Positions 47,902 to 55,530 are shown, numbered from the stretch's first letter. The stretch: DNA of 64,000 nt from an uncultured Verrucomicrobiota bacterium (GCA_903907995.1 CAIVQH010000024.1:105392-169391), one strand, 5' to 3'. The notes: a model not told the origin generated them from the sequence alone. Numbers and translations are program-made.

Positions 47902-48993
47902 TCAGCTCTCCCAAGATAGATACGGCTTGCCGAAATGACCGTAGTTGGTCGTTTGGCGGAACCGGGGTGCCCGGAGCCCGAGCCGCTCTGTGATCGCCGC
48001 TGGCCGGAAATCGAACGCACCTGCGAATTCCCTGGCGGCTTCGGAGTCCCCGGTGCCGAAGGTCTCGACGAAGAGGGAGACGGGTTGGGCCACGCCGATG
48101 GCGTAGGCGACCTGCAGCTCAGCTTTCGTAGCGATCCCGCTCTTCACAATTTCACGGGCGACATGCCGCGCGAAGTAAGCCGCGCTGCGGTCAACCTTGG
48201 AAGCATCTTTGCCGCTGAACGCTCCGCCGCCGTGTCGGGCGGCCCCCCCGTAGGTGTCGACGATGATCTTCCGGCCGGTGACGCCGCAGTCCCCGGCAGG
48301 GCCGCCGATGACGAACTCGCCGGTAGGGTTGACGAACAGGCGGATGCCCTCGCGGTGAAAGGTGCCGAGAGCCTGGGGCAGAAGGGTCTGCTCCACATAC
48401 TGGCGGATCAGCGCCAGGGTAGTTCCAGCCACGTGCTGGGTGGAGACCACGACATCCGTGACCTCGACCGGCTGGCTATCCACGTAGCGCACCGTGACCT
48501 GCGTCTTTGCATCCGGGCGCGCCCAAACAATCCGGCCGGCCTTCCGCTCCTCCGCCAGTGTCAGCGCCAAGCGGTGGGCCAGCACGATGGGCAACGGCAG
48601 CAGCTCCGGCGTCTCGCCGCAGGCGTAGCCGAACATGATCCCTTGGTCGCCGGCCCCTTGTTCTGAGGTGGAGACCCCTCGGTCGATGTCCGCCGACTGG
48701 ACTCCCAGCAGGTTGGTTATCTCCACCCGGTCCGGGTTGAACGGTTGGTCCGCGTCTACGTAGCCAATCTCCCGCACGGCATCGCGAACCAAAGAGGGCA
48801 CATCGAGCACGGCGGTAGTCTTCAGCTCGCCGGCGACAATGACCCGGTGGTCTTTGGCCAGCACCTCGCAGGCGACGTGACTGTTAGGATCTTGGGCAAG
48901 GCAGGCGTCCAGGACGCTGTCGGCGATGTAGTCGCACACCTTGTCCGGATGACCTTCGCTGACCGACTCGGAGGTAAAAAGGTAGCTGCTCAT
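47902..48993 (-). CDS. metK: S-adenosylmethionine synthetase
   Basis: This 363-residue protein has YLFTSESVSEGHPDKVCD with the ATP-site GHPDK (residues 14-18), GAGDQGIMFGYACGETPEL, the C-terminal DCGVTGRKIIVDTYGG and GGGAFSGKDASKVDRS, all MetK signatures. It makes SAM from methionine and ATP. It is slightly shorter than usual (380-395 residues). The start ATG lies 3 bases after a 72-residue gene's stop. It sits inside an accessory island, not with methionine-cycle genes, which is unusual; whether the genome also has a standard metK elsewhere cannot be seen. Confidence 0.95.
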   Translation of the reverse strand: MSSYLFTSESVSEGHPDKVCDYIADSVLDACLAQDPNSHVACEVLAKDHRVIVAGELKTTAVLDVPSLVRDAVREIGYVDADQPFNPDRVEITNLLGVQSADIDRGVSTSEQGAGDQGIMFGYACGETPELLPLPIVLAHRLALTLAEERKAGRIVWARPDAKTQVTVRYVDSQPVEVTDVVVSTQHVAGTTLALIRQYVEQTLLPQALGTFHREGIRLFVNPTGEFVIGGPAGDCGVTGRKIIVDTYGGAARHGGGAFSGKDASKVDRSAAYFARHVAREIVKSGIATKAELQVAYAIGVAQPVSLFVETFGTGDSEAAREFAGAFDFRPAAITERLGLRAPRFRQTTNYGHFGKPYLSWES

Positions 48994-48996
48994 GGT

Positions 48997-49215
48997 TCAG
49001 AGGGCGGGGGTTTTCGGAAGCACGGCGAAGAGGAAATCGCGGACGTTCCGCGCCTCGTCCACCAGTCGGGTTCCAGTCGAGCGGCGGACCCTCGCCTTGG
49101 TGGCGTCGGGCCGGTGGACGGTGAAATGGCACCACCAGATGCCGTGGTTGTTCCAGAGGTGATGGTCGGCGTTGGTCGCGGGGACCCGGACCGATAGTTG
49201 GGCTTTGTCGCTCAT
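48997..49215 (-). CDS. Small conserved protein resembling an arm-type DNA-binding domain
   Basis: This 72-residue protein (HLWNNHGIWWCHFTVHRP, then VRRSTGTRLVDEARNVRDF) resembles the arm-type DNA-binding domain of tyrosine recombinases, a three-strand sheet plus helix with G-x-W-x-x-x-F-x-V and R-R-S-T-G-T-x-x-x-x-E-A-R. It stands alone and directly precedes metK with a 3-base gap, so it is the first gene of the metK operon. It may be a DNA-binding regulator or an excisionase-like factor; this is an inference. The long leader upstream is described separately. Confidence 0.6.
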   Translation of the reverse strand: MSDKAQLSVRVPATNADHHLWNNHGIWWCHFTVHRPDATKARVRRSTGTRLVDEARNVRDFLFAVLPKTPAL

Positions 49216-49258
49216 AGGTGCATGTGCCGACTTCCACGCCTCAGGCGGATTGAATGAC

Positions 49259-49294
49259 GAAGGCCGTCGCTCTGATCAAGAGACGACGGCCTTC
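49259..49294. promoter_or_regulatory. Long hairpin upstream of the metK cluster
   Basis: A perfect 11-base stem, GAAGGCCGTCG / CGACGGCCTTC, encloses a second 4-base stem (CTCT/AGAG) around TGATC. It lies about 45 bases upstream of the 72-residue gene and reads the same on both strands. No T-run follows on either side, so a simple terminator is unlikely. An attenuator or operator-like element of the metK cluster is possible. Confidence 0.65.
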
Positions 49295-49299
49295 ACACA

Positions 49300-49440
49300 G
49301 GGGAACATTTTGATTCGGAGCTCTTGCTCCGCACATCGGCCGTCGGCGTCACCGCCGTCAGCCAAAGCACCTTTGCCCTTCCCAGGCCAGGTCGCTGGTC
49401 AACGGATTTCTCCCCGCTGACTCTCCTGATGCGTCTCTGT
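49300..49440 (-). promoter_or_regulatory. Structured leader candidate upstream of the metK operon
   Basis: On the minus strand the 383-base region 49598-49216 has no gene and is rich in dyads. Examples are GGCG-GTGA-CGCC (a GNRA-capped hairpin around 49345) and CGGAGC-AAGA-GCTCCG (49316-49331), followed by the long hairpin at 49259-49294. Upstream of metK a SAM-responsive leader would be logical, but I find no match to the SAM-I, II, III/SMK or IV consensus by eye. Another short dyad, GCGGCA-GTTT-TGCCGC, lies near 49535-49550. Confidence 0.45.
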
Positions 49441-49598
49441 CAGACGTGCAAACACTACATGGGTGGCCCGACCGGACAAGACCGATGTGTGTCATAAAAA
49501 AGGGCCACTCCCGGCACTCACCAGAAGTAACGGCGGCAAAACTGCCGCTGGACACTTTGCCGCGATTGAAAAGGCGCTTTAACGCCCTCCTTTCTTCT

Positions 49599-50051
49599 TC
49601 ACTTCCAGTTCCGGCACGCTTCGACATAGGCCACAAAGTCGTCGTTCTGGAGCGTCTTCGCCTTTTCCCACACCGTCTGCGGAATCGGTAATGAGAGGAA
49701 CTGCCCCACGTCCCGGCGCAACCCCTCCTGCGGAATCACGAGACCGTTCTTCATCGCTTCATAGACGCTGCTGACGTGTAGCACGACGAGGTTGACGAAG
49801 ATTTCCTCCTCTCTGCTGACCGGTTGCTTCCGCAGGTCGGCGGATGCATCGAGAACACGGACCAGTTCGGGCCGGCGGTAAAGCTCCGTCCACATCTCCC
49901 GGTGGTTGCTCGTGATGGTGAGCAGGTTCCCCACCCGGCGGGTCTCGGTCTCCGAGCGGAGCGAGACGGCGGTGAACAGCAAGCCGCCCACGACGCCGAC
50001 CGCGTTGAGCAGTTCAAACCAGTGTTGTCCCAGCCACGGCCATGCTTGCAT
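49599..50051 (-). CDS. Membrane-anchored protein, unknown function
   Basis: This 150-residue protein has one N-terminal hydrophobic helix (FELLNAVGVVGGLLFTAVSL) and a helical soluble part (REMWTELYRRPELVRVLDASADL, EIFVNLVVLHVSSVYEAMKNG), a layout found in DUF6082-like membrane-linked proteins. No firm family. It follows the 79-residue gene by 50 bases in the same orientation, so the two probably form an operon. Confidence 0.65.
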   Translation of the reverse strand: MQAWPWLGQHWFELLNAVGVVGGLLFTAVSLRSETETRRVGNLLTITSNHREMWTELYRRPELVRVLDASADLRKQPVSREEEIFVNLVVLHVSSVYEAMKNGLVIPQEGLRRDVGQFLSLPIPQTVWEKAKTLQNDDFVAYVEACRNWK

Positions 50052-50101
50052 TGCCTCCCATCATATCACGCCGCTTCGCCGTTGCCCAAAGGCGCTGGGG
50101 A

Positions 50102-50341
50102 TTACGGCGGGTCGGGGATGTCACGCTTGGCGAGCAAGAGGGTCTGACGGGGCACCCGGACCATGCGTTCGTCGGGACCGCATCCGGCGGAGGGCGGGAG
50201 CTGGCCAGCGAACGCGGTGATGTCCGCGCCAATGACGGCGAAGTCGCCGTTGGCGAGTTCCCAGATGTCCGGGCAGCCGGAACAGCCGGCGGATTGTGTT
50301 CCGTTCGCGTGCGGGTCGGGTCCGAGGCGTTTCGTAAACAT
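50102..50341 (-). CDS. Small conserved Cys protein divergent from the XRE regulator
   Basis: This 79-residue protein (GPDPHANGTQSAGCSGCPDIWELANGDFAVIGADITAF, then SAGCGPDERMVRVPRQTLLLAKRDIP) has a C-x-x-C pair and a well-formed beta-rich body with a conserved-looking C-terminus R-x-P-R-x-T-L-L-L-A-K-R-D-I. I recall similar small proteins of unknown function in other bacterial accessory regions. It starts only 50 bases from the start of the divergent XRE gene, with a palindrome between, so both are probably under the same operator. Confidence 0.7.
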   Translation of the reverse strand: MFTKRLGPDPHANGTQSAGCSGCPDIWELANGDFAVIGADITAFAGQLPPSAGCGPDERMVRVPRQTLLLAKRDIPDPP

Positions 50342-50349
50342 GGGCGTGT

Positions 50350-50365
50350 TGTGCCTATAGGCACA
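50350..50365. promoter_or_regulatory. Palindromic operator between divergent genes
   Basis: TGTGCCTATAGGCACA is a perfect 16-base palindrome in the 49-base gap between the 79-residue gene and the XRE-type gene. It lies 9 bases from the first start and 25 from the second. It is well placed for the XRE protein to repress both promoters. Binding is inferred. Confidence 0.78.
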
Positions 50366-50390
50366 TGTTGTGTCAACCCCTTTGTCGGGT

Positions 50391-50672
50391 ATGCCTTGCC
50401 GTGTGGCAAAGGCCAGACCTGAGATTGTCGGCACGCAGACCATTCGCCTGCTTCGTGAGAAGCGCGAAGCGCTGGGGCTTTCCATGAACGTCGTGGCGGC
50501 CGGTGCGGGTCTGTCGCACACGATGATCAGCCGTGTGGAACGCGGCCTGCGCAAACCTACCCTCGATACTTTGCTCCGAATCGCTGGCGCGATGGAGGTG
50601 GAGCTTTGGCCACTGCTCAAGGAAGCAGAGTCAAGTTTCCCACTCCGCAACGCGGCCACCACGTCCAAGTAG
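50391..50672 (+). CDS. XRE-family transcriptional regulator
   Basis: This 93-residue protein has a helix-turn-helix (IRLLREKREALGLSMNVVAAGAGLSHTMISRVERGLRKPTLDTLLRIAGAMEV, residues about 17-70) of the Cro/CI type and little else. I chose ATG 50391 (MPCRVAKARPEIVG), since an upstream in-frame start at 50370 lies close to the operator. It probably autoregulates through the palindrome at 50350-50365, and controls the divergent 79-residue gene and the membrane gene behind it. Confidence 0.85.
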   Translation: MPCRVAKARPEIVGTQTIRLLREKREALGLSMNVVAAGAGLSHTMISRVERGLRKPTLDTLLRIAGAMEVELWPLLKEAESSFPLRNAATTSK

Positions 50673-50697
50673 GCCTCCGTCGTGTTAGAATGGCGGG

Positions 50698-51621
50698 ATG
50701 CCCCACACCCGTCTTCCCCGCTTTCGCCGAGCTGTTGAGATCGCTCCGATGGAGCTGACTTCGCGTGACCGAGCAATCCTTCGCCAGGTGCATCGACACC
50801 GGTTTCTGCGTTCCTCCCATCTGGTGTCGCTCCTTGGTGGTAGCCGCCAGCACGTCCTACGACGACTTCAGTTACTCTTCCACCATGGTTATCTGGAGCG
50901 CCCCCGCGCCCAGCTCGACCATTTCCACCAAGGCGGCGGTTCACGAAGCCTCGTTTACGGGCTCGGGAATAAAGGATCGGCCATTCTCAAGCGAGAGTTG
51001 GGGTTGCCCTTCCACAAGGTGAAGTGGGGTGCCCCAAACCGGGACACTGGCCGGTTGTATTTGGAACACACGCTCCTGATCGCTGACGTCATGGTGAGCT
51101 TGGAATTGGCCTGCCGTCAGGCCGGAGACGTGAAGTTGCTGACCGGCGACGAACTGCCCTTGCCAGAGACGGCAATGTGCCACCGCGAACCGTTCCGGTG
51201 GCGGGTCAACGTCACCAACCGATTGAAGTGCGGCGTCATTCCCGACCAGGTGTTTGCCTTGGAGCATTCCGGCGGCCGGCGGCAGTTCTACTTTCTGGAA
51301 GCCGACCGGGCGACCATGCCCGTCGTTCGCCAAAACCTTGCTCAGTCGTCCTTCTACCGGAAGCTCCTCGCCTACGAGGCGACGTGGACGCAGAACATTC
51401 ACCGTTCCCGGTTGGGTTTTAATCGCTTTCGCGTGCTGACCGTCACCAGCAGTCCTGAACGGGTGCGGACAATGCTTGAGGCCTGCCAACAGTTGGAACG
51501 TGGGCAGGGGTTGTTCCTGTTCACGGACGGGGATTCATTGCTGGCCCATCCTGAGCTATTAATCGCACCATGGCAGAACGGCAAGGGTGAGCCGGAGTCG
51601 TTGGACCAACGGCACGGATGA
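50698..51621 (+). CDS. Replication-relaxation family protein
   Basis: This 307-residue protein begins with a winged helix (LTSRDRAILRQVHRHRFLRSSHLVSLLGGSRQHVLRRLQLLFHHGYLERPRA) and continues with YGLGNKGSAILKREL, LEHTLLIADVMVSLEL and YFLEADRATMPVVRQNL, a restriction-endonuclease-like fold pattern of the replication-relaxation family (PF13814). These proteins occur on plasmids and integrative conjugative elements and are thought to help mobilisation or replication. The gene supports the idea that this part of the window is a mobile-element remnant. It follows the XRE gene by 25 bases. Confidence 0.82.
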   Translation: MPHTRLPRFRRAVEIAPMELTSRDRAILRQVHRHRFLRSSHLVSLLGGSRQHVLRRLQLLFHHGYLERPRAQLDHFHQGGGSRSLVYGLGNKGSAILKRELGLPFHKVKWGAPNRDTGRLYLEHTLLIADVMVSLELACRQAGDVKLLTGDELPLPETAMCHREPFRWRVNVTNRLKCGVIPDQVFALEHSGGRRQFYFLEADRATMPVVRQNLAQSSFYRKLLAYEATWTQNIHRSRLGFNRFRVLTVTSSPERVRTMLEACQQLERGQGLFLFTDGDSLLAHPELLIAPWQNGKGEPESLDQRHG

Positions 51622-51764
51622 ATAACATTAAGGAAGTCGATAAGAAGATTCCTGTTTGAAGATAGCCGTCAGCCTTCCGTGCGGCTGAAACCTACTTCAC
51701 GGAAGTGCGAAACGAACTAGTGCCAGCTTGTCGCTTACAATGGTCACTCCAGAAGGTATGGTCT

Positions 51765-52802
51765 TCAGTCGGCCAATTTGAGGAGGACCGTTCGAAACCA
51801 GGTTATATCGTCGCCATTCATGCAGTCTTTAGGGGCGACACAAAACGCCAGATCTTCGCTACCGGAATCGTTGACACTTAGATTATGAACTTCCTTCGCG
51901 TATTTCTCGGCGCGCTCCCGCCCCCTTTTGTCTTTAGGATAAATCCAGAAGCTGCGCCTAGGTTTCCCGTTTTTGGGTGATTCGTAGCCGAACCATCCGA
52001 TAGGCTCGCTGGAACTACCAACATGCCGCGAAAGTTTTGCGAAGCGTCGTCCAGACCCAATATTTACACCGAAATGGGCACCTTCAGTCGAGTCAGCAAT
52101 ATCCCATAGATCCTTCCGTCGATCGATTTCCAATTCATCAGCCAGCGCGTCCAATAGCTTGAACATCCTCGCCGCTGACGTGGCAGTCTTTTCCAGTTTC
52201 ATGTTTCGAAAACTCCGTAGCTGTAACTCGGAAATGCCTAGCTGTCCCAATGTATCGAAAAGGTCGGAGACCAGACTGGGCTCGTCGGCCATGCCTCCTA
52301 ATTCTCCCCACCGCCGAAACCCAAGAAATTCAGGATGTTGCCCCGGTAGATTCCGCTGCGAAAACGCAGACACAGTCTTTGCTAAGACTACGTAATACCT
52401 TTCCCTCTCGTTCGGATAATCTCTATTGATCTGAAACCCATATCCCTTGGGTTGGGTGTGGAATTCCTTATACGTAGGGTTCTGCTTCGGGTCCAGCTCA
52501 GCGTGGATCTTCGCCTCCACCACAAGGACACGTTTACCCGGCCAAACTATGGCCAGGTCTGCCTTGTGGCCATCTTGGCAACGGATATCGAACCTTTTTG
52601 TGGTGGGAATCGCAAACCGGAAGATCGTCCGCACAAAATGGTCCATGAAAGCGGGTTGGTGGCGTAACGCAAAGCCGAGGGCCGCCACCGCAAACACCTC
52701 TTGTTGGTTGTGGCTTAGTCGCCCCGGCGCCTGCATATCCGGTTGAACGCTAGCGTAGCGGCTACGGCGGAAGAGCTGATAGAATGACGGTTTCCCAACC
52801 AT
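51765..52802 (-). CDS. Solitary PD-(D/E)XK nuclease-like protein
   Basis: This 345-residue protein has KADLAIVWPGKRVLVVEAKIHAEL, a PD-(D/E)XK motif with D82, E96 and K98 in the correct spacing. A helical region precedes it (NQQEVFAVAALGFALRHQPAFM) and a C-terminal part (SSEPIGWFGYESPKNGKPRRSFWIYPKDKRG) follows. It resembles restriction-type nucleases or defence effectors without a partner methyltransferase. The base composition is lower in GC than the flanking genes, a sign of recent transfer. It is the sole minus-strand gene here. Function is inferred from the motif only. Confidence 0.75.
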   Translation of the reverse strand: MVGKPSFYQLFRRSRYASVQPDMQAPGRLSHNQQEVFAVAALGFALRHQPAFMDHFVRTIFRFAIPTTKRFDIRCQDGHKADLAIVWPGKRVLVVEAKIHAELDPKQNPTYKEFHTQPKGYGFQINRDYPNERERYYVVLAKTVSAFSQRNLPGQHPEFLGFRRWGELGGMADEPSLVSDLFDTLGQLGISELQLRSFRNMKLEKTATSAARMFKLLDALADELEIDRRKDLWDIADSTEGAHFGVNIGSGRRFAKLSRHVGSSSEPIGWFGYESPKNGKPRRSFWIYPKDKRGRERAEKYAKEVHNLSVNDSGSEDLAFCVAPKDCMNGDDITWFRTVLLKLAD

Positions 52803-53311
52803 GCGCGGTCTTTGGTTCCTAGAACGTCATTTCGGTTATGATGGCGAAGAGGGGCTCGCGGCGGTGGCGAGCTGAGATTTCCGCGCATCCACCAAGGCCG
52901 CTACCCTTTGGCCACAATCGCTGCTCGCAGTCTCTTCTGATTTACGTTGAGTTCAAGATGTTCCCAACCCAATCCAAATGTCAATGCAGTTGGAGATAGC
53001 AGCGAGTCGCCATGGTGCAGGGCGTGCTCGCCGTAAAGCCGCCCTTCGAGACGTGAGCGAATTATTGGACGTTCTGTTGCGGTTCCGAGCGATGGCATTT
53101 TGCTGGGCCGGCACACGGTTAGCGTCGTTTGCGGGCATAGCTGATCGCCATTGGTCAGTAGAACGCCTGAATTCCTGCTGGACTAGCCAGCAGCACAAGA
53201 GTGTGGGCTGGTGATAAGTGTCCCGGCTTCCGTGGTAAAATCCGAGGTTGGAGGTGGCGTGCGCGGATTCTCAGCGCCCCACCACAGCACACCACAACCA
53301 AGGAAGTACCC
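52803..53311. other. Gap before the primase gene, no gene recognised
   Basis: In this 509-base stretch I find no frame with family support on either strand. It is relatively AT-rich at 52903-52990. A short minus-strand frame ending FGLGWEHLELNVNQKRLRAAIVAKG reads like a protein tail, but nothing supports it. The primase start at 53312 follows a purine-rich leader. Confidence 0.35.
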
Positions 53312-54331
53312 ATGCCCAAGAATAAGCTCGTCGATTTCCGTGCCGTGCGCGAAGCCGTCACGATGGAACATGTCCTCAGTCACTACGGCCTGTTGGACAA
53401 AATGAAGCGCAGCGGGGACAGCCTGAGCGGCTGTTGCCCGATTCACAAAGGGAGCAATCCCACCCAGTTCCGGGTGAGCCTCAGCAAGAATCTCTGGAAC
53501 TGCTTCAGCGAATGCAAACACGGCGGCAACGTCGTGGACTTCATCTCCCGAATGGAGGACGTGAGCGCCTATGGCGCCGCGTTGAAGGCCATCGAGTGGT
53601 TCAAGCTCGATCCTGATCGGGTCTATGCCGAAGGCGAAGGAGCGGACGAACCGAGGAGTTCAAACGAAGCCCCGGCCAGACCCAAGTCCGCCCAGCCATC
53701 CCCTGTGGTGGAAGTGAAGCCGGAAGGCAACGCTCCCAATCCACCGCTGAAGTTCCGTTTGGACAAGCTCCAGCGCGAACATCCCTACCTGACCGAACGC
53801 GGCCTGACACTCGAAACCCTCGTGGATTTCGGGGTCGGCTTCTGTGCCAAGGGCATGATGGCCGGTCGCATTGCGATCCCCATCCATAACCCTGACGGCC
53901 AGGTCGTCGCCTACGCGGGACGCCATGTCGGCGAACCGCCGGAAGGCACGCCCAAATACAAGCTCCCGCCCGGATTTCGGAAATCGCTGGAGCTGTTCAA
54001 CCTCGACCGTGCTCGCAAGGAGTCCGGCCCCCTGATCGTGGTCGAAGGATTCTTCGATGCGATGAATCTGCATCAGCTCGGTCACCGGAAGGTCGTTGCC
54101 CTCATGGGCAGCAGCCTGTCCCCAGCCCAAGAAGACCTGATCCGCCGGCACACCGACCAGCACAGCCAGATTCTGGTGATGCTGGACGCGGACGCCGCCG
54201 GCCGTTCGGCCCGCGACGAGATTGCCGCCCGGTTGGCGAAGTTCGCCTTCGTGCGGATTCACGTCTTCGCGAAAGAAGACCAGCAACCGGAACACCTCAC
54301 TGCCGAGCAATTGGCGGAGGTCTTCGCCTGA
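53312..54331 (+). CDS. CHC2 zinc-finger / Toprim primase-like protein
   Basis: This 339-residue protein has a CHC2 zinc finger (SLSGCCPIHKGSNP then LWNCFSECKHGGNVVDFI; Cys42, His45, Cys64 and Cys68 as ligands) and a Toprim-like part (LIVVEGFFDAMNLHQLG with the catalytic Glu, and LVMLDADAAGR with the D-x-D). This is the DnaG-type layout without the C-terminal helicase-binding domain. ATG 53312 is preferred over 53201. It is typical of plasmid- and ICE-borne primases that prime transferred DNA. Two small genes follow in the same operon. Confidence 0.88.
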   Translation: MPKNKLVDFRAVREAVTMEHVLSHYGLLDKMKRSGDSLSGCCPIHKGSNPTQFRVSLSKNLWNCFSECKHGGNVVDFISRMEDVSAYGAALKAIEWFKLDPDRVYAEGEGADEPRSSNEAPARPKSAQPSPVVEVKPEGNAPNPPLKFRLDKLQREHPYLTERGLTLETLVDFGVGFCAKGMMAGRIAIPIHNPDGQVVAYAGRHVGEPPEGTPKYKLPPGFRKSLELFNLDRARKESGPLIVVEGFFDAMNLHQLGHRKVVALMGSSLSPAQEDLIRRHTDQHSQILVMLDADAAGRSARDEIAARLAKFAFVRIHVFAKEDQQPEHLTAEQLAEVFA

Positions 54332-54344
54332 AAGGAGCCTCAAC

Positions 54345-54674
54345 ATGGATGTCCATTGCTCCACCTGCGAGGAACCGTGGGATACGCATCACCTCTGGCA
54401 CGACGCCATCTTCGAAACGGGTCTGCCCGTCGAAGTGGCTAAAGCCTGGAGTTGTCTACCCCGCCCCGAAAAACTGTCTGACCGCTACCGGCAGGAGTTG
54501 CGCTCCGCCAGCTGGGAGTTCGGTCAGAGTGTCATCAACGTCGTCCGCTGCCCGTGCTGTCCCAAGGACGCCCTGGCGAACCCCGACCGGGTTCAGACCA
54601 AGGCGGCCTTGGAAGAACTTATGGGCGACGACGAGGACGGTTTGGCCGCCACCTTCGAGGACTACCGCCTATGA
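54345..54674 (+). CDS. Small Cys-rich protein downstream of the primase
   Basis: This 109-residue protein (HCSTCEEPWDTHHLWHDAIF, then WEFGQSVINVVRCPCCPKDA) has a C-x-x-C near residue 5 and C-P-C-C near 73, with His residues between them, which suggests zinc binding. The C-terminal part is acidic (MGDDEDGLAATFEDY). It begins 13 bases after the primase stop and overlaps the next gene by 4 bases. I recall similar proteins of unknown function in accessory DNA. Role unknown. Confidence 0.7.
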   Translation: MDVHCSTCEEPWDTHHLWHDAIFETGLPVEVAKAWSCLPRPEKLSDRYRQELRSASWEFGQSVINVVRCPCCPKDALANPDRVQTKAALEELMGDDEDGLAATFEDYRL

Positions 54675-54943
54675 GCGCCGCGAAGTTTGCCTTGGGCCGG
54701 CTCGTGGCCACACCCAACGCCCTGGCCCAAGTCTCCCACGAGGAGATTCTGGCTTCCCTATCCCGGCACGTCCAAGGCGACTGGGGCGACTGTTGCCCCG
54801 ACGATAAAGCCGCGAATGACGCCGCCCTGACGGACGGAACCCGGCTGTTCTCGGTGTATCACACCGCCAACCAGACCAAGTTCTGGATCATCACGGAATG
54901 GGATCGGTCGGTGACAACCGTGCTCCTGCCCGAAGACTACTGA
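54671..54943 (+). CDS. Small protein in the primase operon
   Basis: This 90-residue protein (LGRLVATPNALAQVSHEEILASLSRHVQGDWGDCC, then FSVYHTANQTKFWIITEWDRSVTTVLLPEDY) begins with an ATGA overlap with the gene before it. It is a compact alpha/beta protein that I recall as a plasmid-type hypothetical of unknown function. A strong hairpin terminator follows at 54949, so it closes the operon. Confidence 0.72.
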   Translation: MSAAKFALGRLVATPNALAQVSHEEILASLSRHVQGDWGDCCPDDKAANDAALTDGTRLFSVYHTANQTKFWIITEWDRSVTTVLLPEDY

Positions 54944-54948
54944 TTTCA

Positions 54949-54972
54949 CGGCCTCCCTTTCAGCGGAGGCCG
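54949..54972 (+). terminator. Rho-independent terminator of the primase operon
   Basis: An 8-base CGGCCTCC / GGAGGCCG stem with an 8-base loop lies 5 bases after the stop codon at 54943 and is followed by CTTTCCTTTCC. Confidence 0.78.
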
Positions 54973-55080
54973 CTTTCCTTTCCGCCGGCCCAAACCAAAA
55001 GGCCGTCCACGCTCCCGGCGCGAGAGACCCACACCAGCAGCTACCTGCTATGAACAGGCGGACGGCCCGCGAGAGACATC

Positions 55081-55467
55081 ATGGAACAACCCGAATTGTT
55101 CAAGACCACAGAAGGACCACCCAATCGAAAGAAGCCACCGGCAGAATACAAGATCGTCGTCCTGCGAGACTGTGGCCAGCCCTACGGGTCGGACGTGAGC
55201 GACACGCCAGCAAGCGCCGTCGAATACGACCGACTCAACGTGGCGACCGTGCCGGTTCGCCGGTTGCAGATCGAGGCTGTCGGCGACTTCTGGAAAGGCC
55301 TCACCAAACCCAGGATTCGACTCATGGGCCGTTGGCTGGAGCGGGCCGGGTTTACTCCGGGCCAACGCGTCAATGTCACCTGCGTGGCTCCGGGCGTCTT
55401 GGAACTGCGCGCCCCGACGTTGGCAGCGGTGGAAGCGCCGCCACCAGCTTCCTCAGCCACGAGATAA
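55081..55467 (+). CDS. SymE-like domain protein
   Basis: This 128-residue protein has an AbrB/SpoVT-like C-terminal module (RLMGRWLERAGFTPGQRVNVTCVAPGVLELRAP, residues about 80-110), matching the SymE toxin core L-x-G-x-W-L-x-x-A-G-F-x-x-G-x-x-V-x-V. The N-terminal half (about residues 20-70) is unlike SymE proper. SymE is a type I toxin-antitoxin toxin; here the fold could equally serve DNA binding. A strong terminator follows at 55496. It is the last gene before the CRISPR-Cas operon. Confidence 0.72.
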   Translation: MEQPELFKTTEGPPNRKKPPAEYKIVVLRDCGQPYGSDVSDTPASAVEYDRLNVATVPVRRLQIEAVGDFWKGLTKPRIRLMGRWLERAGFTPGQRVNVTCVAPGVLELRAPTLAAVEAPPPASSATR

Positions 55468-55495
55468 CCCTCGGACTAACGTGACCACTCCACAT

Positions 55496-55530
55496 AACCG
55501 CCGTGCTCCTTTGGGGGTCGGCGGTTTTTT
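55496..55530 (+). terminator. Rho-independent terminator after the SymE-like gene
   Basis: AACCGCCG / CGGCGGTT pair across a 15-base loop, followed by TTTTTT. It insulates the SymE-like gene from the CRISPR-Cas operon. Confidence 0.88.

Noticed and set aside
49380..49500. Glycine riboswitch upstream of the metK cluster
   Set aside because: A GGAGAG and a GGGAAGGGCAA segment appear on the minus strand, but the essential CTCAGG-type 3' element is missing, and spacing does not fit.
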